Source of the DNA: Acidobacteriota bacterium
GTDB lineage: Bacteria; Acidobacteriota; Vicinamibacteria; Vicinamibacterales; SCN-69-37
Assembly: GCA_020853395.1 (NCBI GenBank)
Contig: JADYYY010000015.1
Coordinates: 124,001 to 188,000 of the forward strand
Length of the DNA: 64,000 bases
Direction: 5' to 3'
Part shown: in pieces, positions 44,377 through 52,720 of the stretch
How positions within the stretch are numbered: position 1 is the first letter of the stretch
Layout: each line of letters opens with the position of its first letter
Made by a program: the position numbers and the translations under genes
Notes under the pieces: model-generated
Told to the model about the DNA's origin: nothing
Databases searched by the model: none
What the model saw: the letters and a program-made list of their open reading frames with translations, nothing else

Positions 44377-44386
44377 ATTGTACAAT
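44377..44386. promoter_or_regulatory. ATTGTACAAT palindrome: toxin-antitoxin operator with overlapping -10
   Basis: Perfect 10-bp palindrome with core TGTACA, 17 bases before the toxin gene. TGTACA is the known core of YefM/Phd-type operators, and a Phd/YefM-like antitoxin is encoded in this operon. TACAAT within it could be the -10 box, giving autorepression. Confidence 0.5.
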
Positions 44387-44403
44387 TGTCCAGCCGTTAG
44401 CCC

Positions 44404-44808
44404 ATGGCATCGAACATCGTGATCGACACCTCGGCCATCCTGGCTGTGCTCCTCGACGAGCCAGAGAAGGACGCGGTCGTCGAGAAGACGCTGGGCACAA
44501 TTCTGGGAGCTCCAGCGTCCCTACGCTGGGAGGTTGGGAACGCGGCCACGGCCGGCGTCAAGAGACGGCGACTCACGGAGGAGCGGGCACGCCAGCTGAT
44601 GACCGACTTCGAGTCGGTGACGATTCGCGAGCTAACGATCGACATCAAGAGGGCCGTTGATCTCGGTCTGGAGCTCCGCATCTACGCGTACGACGCCTAC
44701 ATCCTGGAAGCGGCTCGGGCATCCGGATTCCCGTTGCTCACTCTGGACGGCCCGATCCAGAGGAATGCGCGGAAGATGGGCCTTTCGTTGGTGGAGTTGG
44801 ACCTATGA
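44404..44808 (+). CDS. vapC: PIN-domain ribonuclease toxin (VapC-like)
   Basis: 134 residues. PIN-fold acidic residues are visible: D8 in NIVIDTSAILAVLLDEPE, E in LRWEVGNA, D96-x2-D in IYAYDAYILEAA and D114 in PLLTLDGPIQ. VapC toxins cut tRNA or rRNA. The toxin comes first and overlaps the antitoxin start by 4 bases, the reverse of the usual VapBC order. The partner is Phd/YefM-like rather than VapB-like, as in some PIN modules. Confidence 0.88.
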   Translation: MASNIVIDTSAILAVLLDEPEKDAVVEKTLGTILGAPASLRWEVGNAATAGVKRRRLTEERARQLMTDFESVTIRELTIDIKRAVDLGLELRIYAYDAYILEAARASGFPLLTLDGPIQRNARKMGLSLVELDL

Positions 44809-45101
44809 AGCTCTACACCTACTCGACAGCACGACAGCGTCTGGCCGACGTGCTCGAAGAGGCGTCCCGAGAAGGAGAAGTCCAGATCCGACGCCAGGAT
44901 GGTCGTGTGTACGCCGTGACGCCCGTCGCGACGCCTGCCGAGTCGCCATTCGCGAATGTCACGGGTCGGGCCGTCAAGGGCGTGACATCGAAGGACCTGA
45001 TCCGAGCAACGCGCGAGGAGGGTTGGGCTCGGGGAGGACGTGCGCTGCGCATCAGTCCAAACAGAGGTGGAGTTGCACGCACCAAGCGGCGCGCTGGTTG
45101 A
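44805..45101 (+). CDS. Phd/YefM-like antitoxin
   Basis: 98 residues. It opens MKLYTYSTARQRLADVLEEA, followed by GEVQIRRQDGRVYAVTPV, the Phd/YefM DNA-binding fold (strand, helix, then VQIRR strands). A disordered C-terminal tail (RGVKG-type, ending in a basic GVARTKRRAG) should mask the PIN toxin encoded just upstream. Translational coupling through the ATGA overlap is clear. The TGTACA operator at 44377 fits autoregulation by this family. Confidence 0.8.
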   Translation: MKLYTYSTARQRLADVLEEASREGEVQIRRQDGRVYAVTPVATPAESPFANVTGRAVKGVTSKDLIRATREEGWARGGRALRISPNRGGVARTKRRAG

Positions 45102-45130
45102 GGGGCGGCGCTTCGGCGAGGAGTCCGACG

Positions 45131-45397
45131 ATGAAGCTTGATACCGACGAGAAGGGACTGCTCGAATCGGTCACGCGCGGCGAGTGGAAGTCGGCCGGCG
45201 GGGGCAAGCGTGAGCGCACCAAATACGCCCGCTACGCCAAGGCGACGTTCCGCGAGGACCGACGGCTGAACATCCGACTGTCGAGCAAGGACCTGGAAGC
45301 GATCCAGGAGCGGGCCCTGGCGGAGGGACTTCCGTACCAGACGTTGATCTCCAGCCTATTGCACAAGTACGCGTCGGGGCGACTGAAGGAGATCTGA
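45131..45397 (+). CDS. Predicted CopG/RHH-like type II antitoxin
   Basis: 88 residues from ATG 45131, 29 bp after the Phd-like gene. The stretch RRLNIRLSSKDLEAIQERA and LPYQTLISSLLHKYASGRLK is the conserved C-terminal ribbon-helix-helix of a CopG-type antitoxin family, preceded by a basic N-terminal part (KGLLESVTRGEWKSAGGGK). Family members normally pair with a short toxin gene directly adjacent. None is recognisable here, and the downstream gene is interrupted by an IS. Confidence 0.75.
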   Translation: MKLDTDEKGLLESVTRGEWKSAGGGKRERTKYARYAKATFREDRRLNIRLSSKDLEAIQERALAEGLPYQTLISSLLHKYASGRLKEI

Positions 45398-45716
45398 GCG
45401 GGTCAGGTGATGGCCCATTTCCACGTTCTTGTCATCGGCGATGATGTCGCGGGGCAGCTCGCTCGCTACGACGAGAACAAGTCTGTGGCCCCCTACAAGG
45501 TGCGCGTCACGAGCGAGAACGCCAAAAACCTGGCGACGTGGGCGGCACTCCGGGGCCGAGAAGCAATCCCATTCGACACGGTGGCGACCTCGGACGGCGA
45601 CACACAGTTCCTCGCGCGCCGAGTCGCTCGTTGGACCGAATGTCAGACGGGCATCGATTTGGACGGCGTGTACTACATGTCGAGGGCCAATCCGGACGGA
45701 GAGTGGGACTGGTGGT

Positions 45717-45721
45717 CTAGC
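45717..45721. repeat. Left target-site duplication CTAGC
   Basis: CTAGC directly before the IS; the same five bases follow it at 46760-46764. Confidence 0.75.
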
Positions 45722-46759
45722 TGTTGTGGTCAAGCACGTTGTTCATCACGCAGCGCTCTGTAGCCGTGTCCACGGGACCTGATAGTCCAAGGCCCCATGT
45801 GGCCGCTCGCGGTGGTAGAAGCGCACATACCGCCGCAGGCGGTCTCGGCGTTCCCGCGACGTGGCGTAGGGCACGACGTACGCCCACTCGCGCAGCAGCG
45901 TCTGGATAAACCGTTCGGCCTTGCCATTCGTGCGGGGCGTGTAAGCCCGCGTCCGCTTGTGGCGCACCGCCAGCGCCTCACAGGCCGCCCGAAACACCGT
46001 CGAGACGTACCCGCTGCCGTTGTCACTCAGTACGCGCCGAATCGTGATGCCGCGCGCGGCAAACCAGGCCACCGCGCGTTGGAGAAACGCCGCACATGTC
46101 GGCCCGAGCGGATCGGCCAGCACCTCGACGTAGGCGATGCGGCTGTGATCGTCTACGGCCACGTGCACATACTCCCAGCCAATGCCGCGGGTCGCCCGGC
46201 GGCGATCGCCATGGATGCGATGTCCCACGCAGCCAATCTTCCCGAGCGGCTTGATGTCGACAGGCAGGAGGTCGCCCGCCGCGGGCCACTCGTACCGCTG
46301 CACGGGCACCGCAGGCGCGACAACCGGACGCTGCAGCCCGAGGCGGCGCAGCCAGGCGCTCACCGTGGACCGCGGCATCCGCAACGCCAGCGCGATCGCC
46401 CACGCCGGCAAGCCGTGCTGGGTGCGCAACCAGCGAATCAGCCAGACGGCCAGCTCCGCGGTCTGGTGCGACGCGGGCCCTGGCCGCGACGAACCGTCCT
46501 CGAGCGCCGCCACACCGCCATGCCGAAACCGACGCACCCACTTGGCCACGGTCCGCACACTGACGCCGAACGCCTCGGCCGCCTCCGCCTGGGTCCAGTC
46601 CTCGAACACCACGCGCGTCACCAACAGCAGACGCGACGCGGGCGTACTCTTCGCATTACGATGAAGCTTCATCCGGGGCTCCCCTCTGAATTGAACGAAG
46701 TGTGATAACTCCATTCTTTCCAGAGCGCTCCGGATGAACAACGTGTTTAGCACTCACAC
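45722..46759. mobile_element. IS481-family insertion sequence
   Basis: 1038 bp. The terminal inverted repeats are about 39 bases each (45722-45760 and 46721-46759); their inner parts share CACGTTGTTCATC and AGCGCTCTG. The element carries one transposase gene on the minus strand and is flanked by the 5-bp duplication CTAGC. The intact repeats, intact transposase and perfect duplication point to a recent insertion. Confidence 0.85.
45746..46672 (-). CDS. IS481-family transposase
   Basis: 308 residues from ATG 46672 (MKLHRNAKSTPASR); the frame extends to 46753 across the terminal repeat, but this start matches the family. N-terminal HTH (DWTQAEAAEAFGVSVRTVAK), then a DDE catalytic core: first Asp in VHVAVDDHSRIAYVEV, second Asp in RVLSDNGSGYVS, Glu in NGKAERFIQTLLREWAY. 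The core is complete, so the enzyme should be active. Its coding frame ends inside the other terminal repeat. Confidence 0.92.
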   Translation of the reverse strand: MKLHRNAKSTPASRLLLVTRVVFEDWTQAEAAEAFGVSVRTVAKWVRRFRHGGVAALEDGSSRPGPASHQTAELAVWLIRWLRTQHGLPAWAIALALRMPRSTVSAWLRRLGLQRPVVAPAVPVQRYEWPAAGDLLPVDIKPLGKIGCVGHRIHGDRRRATRGIGWEYVHVAVDDHSRIAYVEVLADPLGPTCAAFLQRAVAWFAARGITIRRVLSDNGSGYVSTVFRAACEALAVRHKRTRAYTPRTNGKAERFIQTLLREWAYVVPYATSRERRDRLRRYVRFYHRERPHGALDYQVPWTRLQSAA

Positions 46760-46764
46760 CTAGC
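46760..46764. repeat. Right target-site duplication CTAGC
   Basis: CTAGC directly after the IS, matching 45717-45721. Confidence 0.75.
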
Positions 46765-46914
46765 TTTGGTCGGCGCGTGCGGCGCTCCTTCCGAAGCAAG
46801 TCTGGCTTTTGCGAGTCGTCCAGCGTGTGACCCGTTCTGTCACGGTTGTGGTAGAACCTCCTCCGTGCGCCGGCGGAATCTGGAGCCCACCGATCAACCT
46901 GACGAGGAGCATGC

Positions 46915-48174
46915 ATGTCCACACCAGCCGAACTCACGCTCGGAACCCTCACGGACGCCGTAAAGACGGCGGCCGCCTTCCGGTGCCGGCGGCGGTTGCA
47001 GCCTGCAGGGGGAGAAGGCGACAAGGTCTTCCCTCCCACCTTTGCCGGGGCCGTGTACGCGATCGACAGGCGGCGTGTGCCCGGGCGCGAAGGCTCCGTG
47101 CAGTGCGTACTCCTCGACAGCGTTCAGAGTCAAGCCAATCGGATGGAGCAGGCGCTCCAGGATGCCCTCGACGACAACAAGTTCACGATGCCGCACGTCG
47201 TCGTCGATTTCTCGGAGCACGATCCAAAGGACGGTGAGAACCTCGACGAGAAGTTGATCGACGTCGTCGGCAAAGTGACGAGTCTGCAGGTCCCTCACCG
47301 GCTCGCCGACGCGATCCTCCGCGATAGCGAACTCGATGGCACGCGATTCCGCGAGTCCGAAACTGGCAAGGCGCTGAACCGTGTCAGCCTGGCGAATGCC
47401 ACGCCTCTCTTCGAGCTTTCACCCACCGCGCTCGTATTCGGCTTGTGGGACTCCACAGGCCCCAAGGGCGGCCTCGGGCCGAAGTTCGAGCGCGCAATCG
47501 TGTCGGAGGTCGTCGGCGTGGGGGTAGAAGTTGGTGACCTTCGTCGCGGAGTTCGGCGTGACCCACTGGAGATCCGGGCGGCAGTGAAAGTCGTCAAGAA
47601 CCCGGACAAGTCTTGGAGGATGGCTGCCGAGCAGGAGAAGAACGGAAAGCTGGAATGGGAGACAGGCTCTACCGAGCCGTCGAAGATCAACCACTCCAGC
47701 GTACCTTTCCCTAAGCAGCGAGAGAAGAAGACGGATGACAACCACTACGATGGTGTGACGCTGGAGTACGCCGAGCAGACCACGACGCTCTCGTTGATCG
47801 TGCTTCGGCACCTCCGTTTCCCCATCAACGGCGCGCCGAGCATCGACGTTGACGTCGCTGCGCGCACGGTCCTTGCGGCGCTCGGTCTGACCGCCGCGAC
47901 CCTAGCGTTCGAGTCGGGAATGGGACTGCGCTCGCGGTGTCTGCTTTGGCCTGAGGGTCCGATGACCTGGGAGCTGCTCGACAGGCCCGGCCAGCCCTCG
48001 AAGTCGTTTGCCGTCTCCGGCAATCAGGCGGTCGCGCTTCTGGAGCAAGCCATCGCAGCTGCAACTGAAGTGAAGCTGCCCTGGCCAAGCGATCCGGTCA
48101 AGCTGAAGCCTTCGAACGACTTGGTCGAACTGGTCCGACGCAGCCAGCTTGAGGCGACCAAGGACGAGGCTTGA
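46915..48174 (+). CDS. cas7: Type I-G Cas7 (Csb1/GSU0053 family)
   Basis: 419 residues. The opening (LTDAVKTAAAFRCRRRLQPA) and the order of landmarks DSVQSQANRMEQALQDA, TSLQVPHRLADAILRDSE, ALVFGLWDSTGPKGGLGPKF and HLRFPINGAP match Csb1, the backbone subunit of the type I-G (formerly I-U) Cascade. It polymerises along the crRNA. It is the first gene of a four-gene operon. The 85 bases between the split pseudogene's end and its ATG hold no array and no clear promoter. Confidence 0.88.
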   Translation: MSTPAELTLGTLTDAVKTAAAFRCRRRLQPAGGEGDKVFPPTFAGAVYAIDRRRVPGREGSVQCVLLDSVQSQANRMEQALQDALDDNKFTMPHVVVDFSEHDPKDGENLDEKLIDVVGKVTSLQVPHRLADAILRDSELDGTRFRESETGKALNRVSLANATPLFELSPTALVFGLWDSTGPKGGLGPKFERAIVSEVVGVGVEVGDLRRGVRRDPLEIRAAVKVVKNPDKSWRMAAEQEKNGKLEWETGSTEPSKINHSSVPFPKQREKKTDDNHYDGVTLEYAEQTTTLSLIVLRHLRFPINGAPSIDVDVAARTVLAALGLTAATLAFESGMGLRSRCLLWPEGPMTWELLDRPGQPSKSFAVSGNQAVALLEQAIAAATEVKLPWPSDPVKLKPSNDLVELVRRSQLEATKDEA

Positions 48175-48191
48175 CACAGGCGGGAAGTGCA

Positions 48192-49793
48192 ATGCTCGCC
48201 TTTGGTATCCGTTACCTAAACGGGTTCGTTGCGGCCTCCGAGCCCGACTCCCACGAACGGCCCGAGTGGCCGCCGCACCCTGGTCGCGTCTTCATGGCGC
48301 TCGCTGCCGCGCATTTCGAGACCGGAGCGCATCCCTCCGAGCGAGAAGCGCTTGGGTTCATCGAGAAACTGGAGTCCGCGCCACTCATTTGCGCCGGTGA
48401 AGCCTCCGCCCGTGAGCTCGTTACGCACTTCGTTCCGGTCAACGACAGGGCAATTTGGACGAAGGATCCGAGCAAGCCGAAGCAGAAACCACCCCCTTCA
48501 CTTCAATCTGCACCTGGAATAATGCGTGTCCGCAATGAGCGCACGTTCGCGCGCGCCTGGCTGGATGACGACGTCGTCTATCTATGGTGGCCCGGAGCCC
48601 AGCCGTCCGACGCGGCGTGTAGCGCGTTGTCCACGCTCTGTCGGAAGGTCACGCGAATCGGCCACTCCGTTTCGCTCGTTCAGATGTGGCTCGCTTCGCC
48701 TGACGAGCTTGGGGAGCCGAGATGGGTTCCCGAACGCGATCGAGCGGAGATCCACCTTCGTATGGCGGGTCCAGGAACGCTCGAATACCTTGAGCAGTGC
48801 TTCAACCGGACCGACATCGAACGCTGGGGAGAGCTCGTTGCGGGAGCCAGTGACGATGCGGACAAGAAGGCGCAGACGGTGGCGAAGAAGCGACTGAAAG
48901 AGGACTACCCTGAGGGCCGGTCCCTGAGACGGCGTCCCGAACTGCGGATCTTCGAAGGCTACGCGCGCCCGCACGCCGCCGATGAGAGCGCCACGGCACC
49001 GGGCACGGTGTTCTGTCCGCACCTCATCGTGCGTTCGATCGAGCGCGAGTCGGGTCCTTATCGGGAACTCGATCTGTTGTGCGCGCCGCAGGTCGTCCAA
49101 CGCTGGCGGGCTGCGATCCTGACGCAGATCAACGACGTGCGGGAGCCTGTTAGGCGATTGCTCTCTGGCCACGACGACGAAGGCTTACCTCTCAAGGATC
49201 CGCATCTCGCGTTCGTGCCGCTCGGCTTCGTCGGCCATCCACACGCGGACGGCCATCTGCTTGGAATGGGGCTCGTCCTGCCTGACGGGCTGCCCCCCGA
49301 AGACCGGCGTCACGCGCTACGTGCCATGGCTCGCGTAGATCGGCTACTCCTCGGCCGTCTCGGAACTTGGCGCATCAGTGGAGTCGATGCCACCCAGCCA
49401 CCCTGGAACCTCCGATCTAATGTCTGGACGGCGCATCCGCGCGGTGCAACGCATTGGTCGACGGTCACCCCCATCGCCTTCGACCGGCATCCGAAGGAGA
49501 AGAATCGCTCGTCGTACCAACGCGAGATCGCCGGGATGATCGCGCAAGCGGCATTGCAGGTCGGGCTTCCCGCACCACGCGACGTAATCGTCACCTCCGT
49601 CTCCGCTCATCTGGGCGTCCCGCCGGCACACGCCTTTCCGAGGCTCCAGCGCAAGGACGGGAGCCAACGACGCCACGCACACGCGATCCTCGTGTTCGAC
49701 CGGGCCGTGTGCGGTCCCATCGTCCTTGGCGCCGGCCGCTATCGTGGATACGGTGCCTGTCGTCCGCTGTCAGACGGGGAGATCGCGCCGTGA
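48192..49793 (+). CDS. csb2: Type I-G fused Cas5/Cas6 (Csb2/GSU0054 family)
   Basis: 533 residues from ATG 48192 (MLAFGIRYLNGFVAA), which matches the usual Csb2 start; a TTG at 48171 would overlap the cas7 stop. Typical landmarks: EWPPHPGRVFMALAAAHFE near the N-terminus (Cas5-like part) and, in the C-terminal half, FVPLGFVGHPHADGHLLGMG and PIVLGAGRYRGYGACRP (RAMP-fold Gly-rich end, Cas6-like). The fusion should process crRNA and cap its 5' end. The cas3 GTG start overlaps its stop by 4 bases. Confidence 0.88.
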   Translation: MLAFGIRYLNGFVAASEPDSHERPEWPPHPGRVFMALAAAHFETGAHPSEREALGFIEKLESAPLICAGEASARELVTHFVPVNDRAIWTKDPSKPKQKPPPSLQSAPGIMRVRNERTFARAWLDDDVVYLWWPGAQPSDAACSALSTLCRKVTRIGHSVSLVQMWLASPDELGEPRWVPERDRAEIHLRMAGPGTLEYLEQCFNRTDIERWGELVAGASDDADKKAQTVAKKRLKEDYPEGRSLRRRPELRIFEGYARPHAADESATAPGTVFCPHLIVRSIERESGPYRELDLLCAPQVVQRWRAAILTQINDVREPVRRLLSGHDDEGLPLKDPHLAFVPLGFVGHPHADGHLLGMGLVLPDGLPPEDRRHALRAMARVDRLLLGRLGTWRISGVDATQPPWNLRSNVWTAHPRGATHWSTVTPIAFDRHPKEKNRSSYQREIAGMIAQAALQVGLPAPRDVIVTSVSAHLGVPPAHAFPRLQRKDGSQRRHAHAILVFDRAVCGPIVLGAGRYRGYGACRPLSDGEIAP

Positions 49794-52720
49794 ATGTGCT
49801 TCCGCAGTTCACGGACGTGTTTTCCGCCCTGTGGGGATTCACGCCATTCCCATGGCAAACGATGCTCGCCGAACGGGTCACTGACGGCCGATGGCCGCAA
49901 GCGCTGGACCTTCCAACTGCGTCAGGCAAGACAGCGTGCATCGACATTGCCTTGTTTGCACTTGCGATGCAGGCGGATGAGCCTTTGGAGAAACGGCTCG
50001 CACCTCGGCGACTCTGGTTCGTGGTCGATCGTCGCATCGTCGTGGACGAAGCATTCGACCGGGCACGAATGATTGCCGACAAGCTCGCTGCCGCCACCGA
50101 CGGGCCCCTCAAGGTCATTGCGGATCGTTTGCGTAAACTCGCGGGCACTGATCGACCGCTCGCCGTGGCGCGGCTCCGCGGCGGCGTCCTTCGCGACGAT
50201 GGCTGGGCGCGCCTCCCGTCACAGCCGGCGGTCATCACGTCCACCGTCGATCAGCTCGGCTCCCGGCTGCTCTTTCGAGGCTACGGGCGCAGCCAGCTCA
50301 CCGCACCGATCTTCGCCGGCCTCGCGGCCAATGACAGCCTGGTGCTTCTCGACGAGGCCCACTGCTCCGTTCCCTTCCTGCAGACCCTTCGCGCGGTCGA
50401 ACGGTATCGGGGAAGCGATTGGACCGAGACGCCGCTACCTTCTCCGTTTGCCTTCGTGGTGATGTCGGCGACGCCTCCCTCCGAGGTTCCCGAGAGCGAG
50501 GTCTTTCCGGGTGCGGAGCGCGACAAAGCGCTCGACCATGACGTCCTTCGGCAGCGGCTCACTGCGAGCAAACAGGCGGAGCTCGTCGAGTTGAAGGCGA
50601 AGAGGTCTGTTGAAGCAGATCCTCTCGTACAAGAGGCGGCGGACCGTGCCCAACAGTTCGCCAACGATGGCAAGCAACGGATTGCCGTGATGGTCAACCG
50701 CGTCGCAACGGCGGGCCATGTTGCAGACCTCCTCGAGGAGTCGGTCGGGGACACTTACCAAGTCGTGCTGCTGATTGGCCGGCTGCGCCCGTATGAGAGG
50801 GATCAGATCGTCGAGCGCTGGAAGCCGTTTCTGAAGGCCAGCTCGCCCAAGGCTCCAGAGAAGCCGATCATTCTGGTCACTACACAATGTCTGGAGGTCG
50901 GCGCAGACTTCTCCTTCGATGCGCTCGTAACCGAAGCGGCGAGCCTGGACGCGCTCCGTCAGAGGTTCGGCCGGCTCGACCGAATGGGCAGCGCGCGCAC
51001 GTCTCGGGCGATTGTGCTCGTTCGTACTGGAGAAGCGGATCCGCAGAAATCGGAACTGGACCCGATATACGGAGCCGCACTCGCCGCTACGTGGAAACTG
51101 CTCAAGACGAAGGCTGACACCGAATCGAAAGTCGACTTCGGCATCGACGCGCTGCGCAAGACCTTGGAGGACGTGGAGGATCTCACACCGTATCTCGCAC
51201 CCACGAAAGATGCGCCTGTCCTCCTCCCAGCGCATCTGGACCTTCTGTGCCAGACCGCGCCGACGCCGTGGCCGGAGCCGGATGTGCCGCAGTACCTGCA
51301 CGGCATTGGAAGGGGGGCGCCCGAGGTGCAGGTCGTGTGGCGGGCCGATCTCGGTGAGGATGATCCGGATCGGACATGGGTCGAGACGGTCGCCATGTGT
51401 CGCCCCTTGAGCGGCGAGATGCTGACGGCGCCGCTGTGGCGAGTGAGGTCATGGCTCGGCAAGGCGGGCATGCAGGATGCCGGAGCGGACATCGAAGGCA
51501 CGCCTGATTCCGGAGATGCCAGTAGCGGTGCCTTCCGCAGATGTCTTCTCTGGCGCGGACGTCGCTCGAAAGTGGTGCGAGCTGCGGAAGACATCGCGCC
51601 GGGAGACGTCGTGGTCGTTCCTGCCGCGTACGGCATGGCGGGACTCGCTCGACCAAGCGTCATCCACGCTTTGGGAAGGGAACAAGCGGACCTGTGGGAG
51701 CGGGTGATGGAAGCCGCAGGCCGTCCCGCCGCCGTCCGGCTGAATCGCGCGGTGACTTCCCGCTGGCTCACATGTGAGCCGCTTCGTCGGCTCATCGATC
51801 TCGTGGAGGCGCCCACGATCGAGCGCGAGGCACTGCAGGATGCCATCGATGAGATCCTCACCCACGCGCCGATGGAAGAGACGCAAGAGGAGCAAGAGAG
51901 ACCGCCCGACTGGTGGGTCGATCTGCTGCGAAGGGTTCGCGCAGGGCGCGTGGAGCGCCATCCTGCGGGGGGCGTGGTCTTGCGTGCGCGATCTGCGAAG
52001 GTCACCACCGAGGAGCCCGACCTGTTCGCCGATGATGATGATCTCACCTGCGTAACCGGTAGGGAGCAGTCGCTCGACGAGCACTCCAGGCTGGTACGAC
52101 AGACTGTCGAGAAACTCGTGGCGCTCTGTCTGCCTGAGAGTCTGCACCAGGTCACGACCGAAGCGGCCTACCTCCACGACGTCGGCAAGCTCGACGAACG
52201 CTTCCAGATCCTGCTCCACCAGGGCGACGAACTGGCGGCGCTCGCGGCGACGAAGCCGCTGGCAAAGTCGGCTTCGATCCCGGTGTCTCCAGCACAGCGC
52301 CGTGCGTTGCGCGAAGCGAGTGGACTGCCGGAGAGCTTTCGCCACGAGATGCTCTCGACCCAGCTCGCCACCGTGCATCCGAATCCTCTCACCGGCCAAA
52401 GCTTGGAGGACTTGTTTCTTCACCTGATCGCCAGCCATCACGGACACGCTCGGCCGCTCGCGCCCATCTGCGAAGATCCGGAACCACCACCGGTTCGAGG
52501 AATGCTCGGCGACCGCGAGTTCTCTCTCTCCTGCGAGAAGAGGCGGGAGTGGGTCGCCCATCGAGTGCATTCGGGTCTGGCGGACCGGTTCTGGCGACTC
52601 ACGCGGCGCTATGGTTGGTGGGGCCTCGCCTACCTGGAAGCCATCCTGCGTCTCGGCGATTGGTACGCAAGCGGGCTCCGCGAGAACAACAACTCAGACA
52701 AGAAGGGGCTTCAGCCGTGA
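49790..52720 (+). CDS. cas3: Type I-G Cas3 helicase-nuclease with C-terminal HD domain
   Basis: 976 residues from GTG 49790. Superfamily 2 helicase: PTASGKT (42-48), DEAH (188-191) in LVLLDEAHC, VMSATPPSE, TQCLEVGADFSFDALVTE and a QRFGRLDR motif VI. The HD nuclease is at the C-terminus, with HD at about residues 796-797 (YLHDVGKLDERF) and a second histidine cluster near 881 (ASHHGHARP). The helicase-then-HD order is characteristic of type I-G and opposite to most Cas3 proteins. It would unwind and degrade target DNA recruited by Cascade. All motifs look intact. Confidence 0.9.
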   Translation: MNVLPQFTDVFSALWGFTPFPWQTMLAERVTDGRWPQALDLPTASGKTACIDIALFALAMQADEPLEKRLAPRRLWFVVDRRIVVDEAFDRARMIADKLAAATDGPLKVIADRLRKLAGTDRPLAVARLRGGVLRDDGWARLPSQPAVITSTVDQLGSRLLFRGYGRSQLTAPIFAGLAANDSLVLLDEAHCSVPFLQTLRAVERYRGSDWTETPLPSPFAFVVMSATPPSEVPESEVFPGAERDKALDHDVLRQRLTASKQAELVELKAKRSVEADPLVQEAADRAQQFANDGKQRIAVMVNRVATAGHVADLLEESVGDTYQVVLLIGRLRPYERDQIVERWKPFLKASSPKAPEKPIILVTTQCLEVGADFSFDALVTEAASLDALRQRFGRLDRMGSARTSRAIVLVRTGEADPQKSELDPIYGAALAATWKLLKTKADTESKVDFGIDALRKTLEDVEDLTPYLAPTKDAPVLLPAHLDLLCQTAPTPWPEPDVPQYLHGIGRGAPEVQVVWRADLGEDDPDRTWVETVAMCRPLSGEMLTAPLWRVRSWLGKAGMQDAGADIEGTPDSGDASSGAFRRCLLWRGRRSKVVRAAEDIAPGDVVVVPAAYGMAGLARPSVIHALGREQADLWERVMEAAGRPAAVRLNRAVTSRWLTCEPLRRLIDLVEAPTIEREALQDAIDEILTHAPMEETQEEQERPPDWWVDLLRRVRAGRVERHPAGGVVLRARSAKVTTEEPDLFADDDDLTCVTGREQSLDEHSRLVRQTVEKLVALCLPESLHQVTTEAAYLHDVGKLDERFQILLHQGDELAALAATKPLAKSASIPVSPAQRRALREASGLPESFRHEMLSTQLATVHPNPLTGQSLEDLFLHLIASHHGHARPLAPICEDPEPPPVRGMLGDREFSLSCEKRREWVAHRVHSGLADRFWRLTRRYGWWGLAYLEAILRLGDWYASGLRENNNSDKKGLQP

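Larger units (their letters stand above)
45410..46830 (+). pseudogene. Unknown gene split by an IS481-family insertion
   Basis: ATG 45410 opens a frame (MAHFHVLVIGDDVAGQLARY) that reaches WDWWSS and is then cut by the IS at 45722. Removing the element and one copy of its CTAGC duplication rejoins the frame exactly: 104 codons before and 22 after (46765-46830, TGA 46828-46830), giving a 125-residue protein. The FHVLVIGDD...Y start and NPDGEWDWW motif resemble small proteins of unknown function found in phages and islands. Its position after three TA genes is suggestive, but no role is known. Confidence 0.65.
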
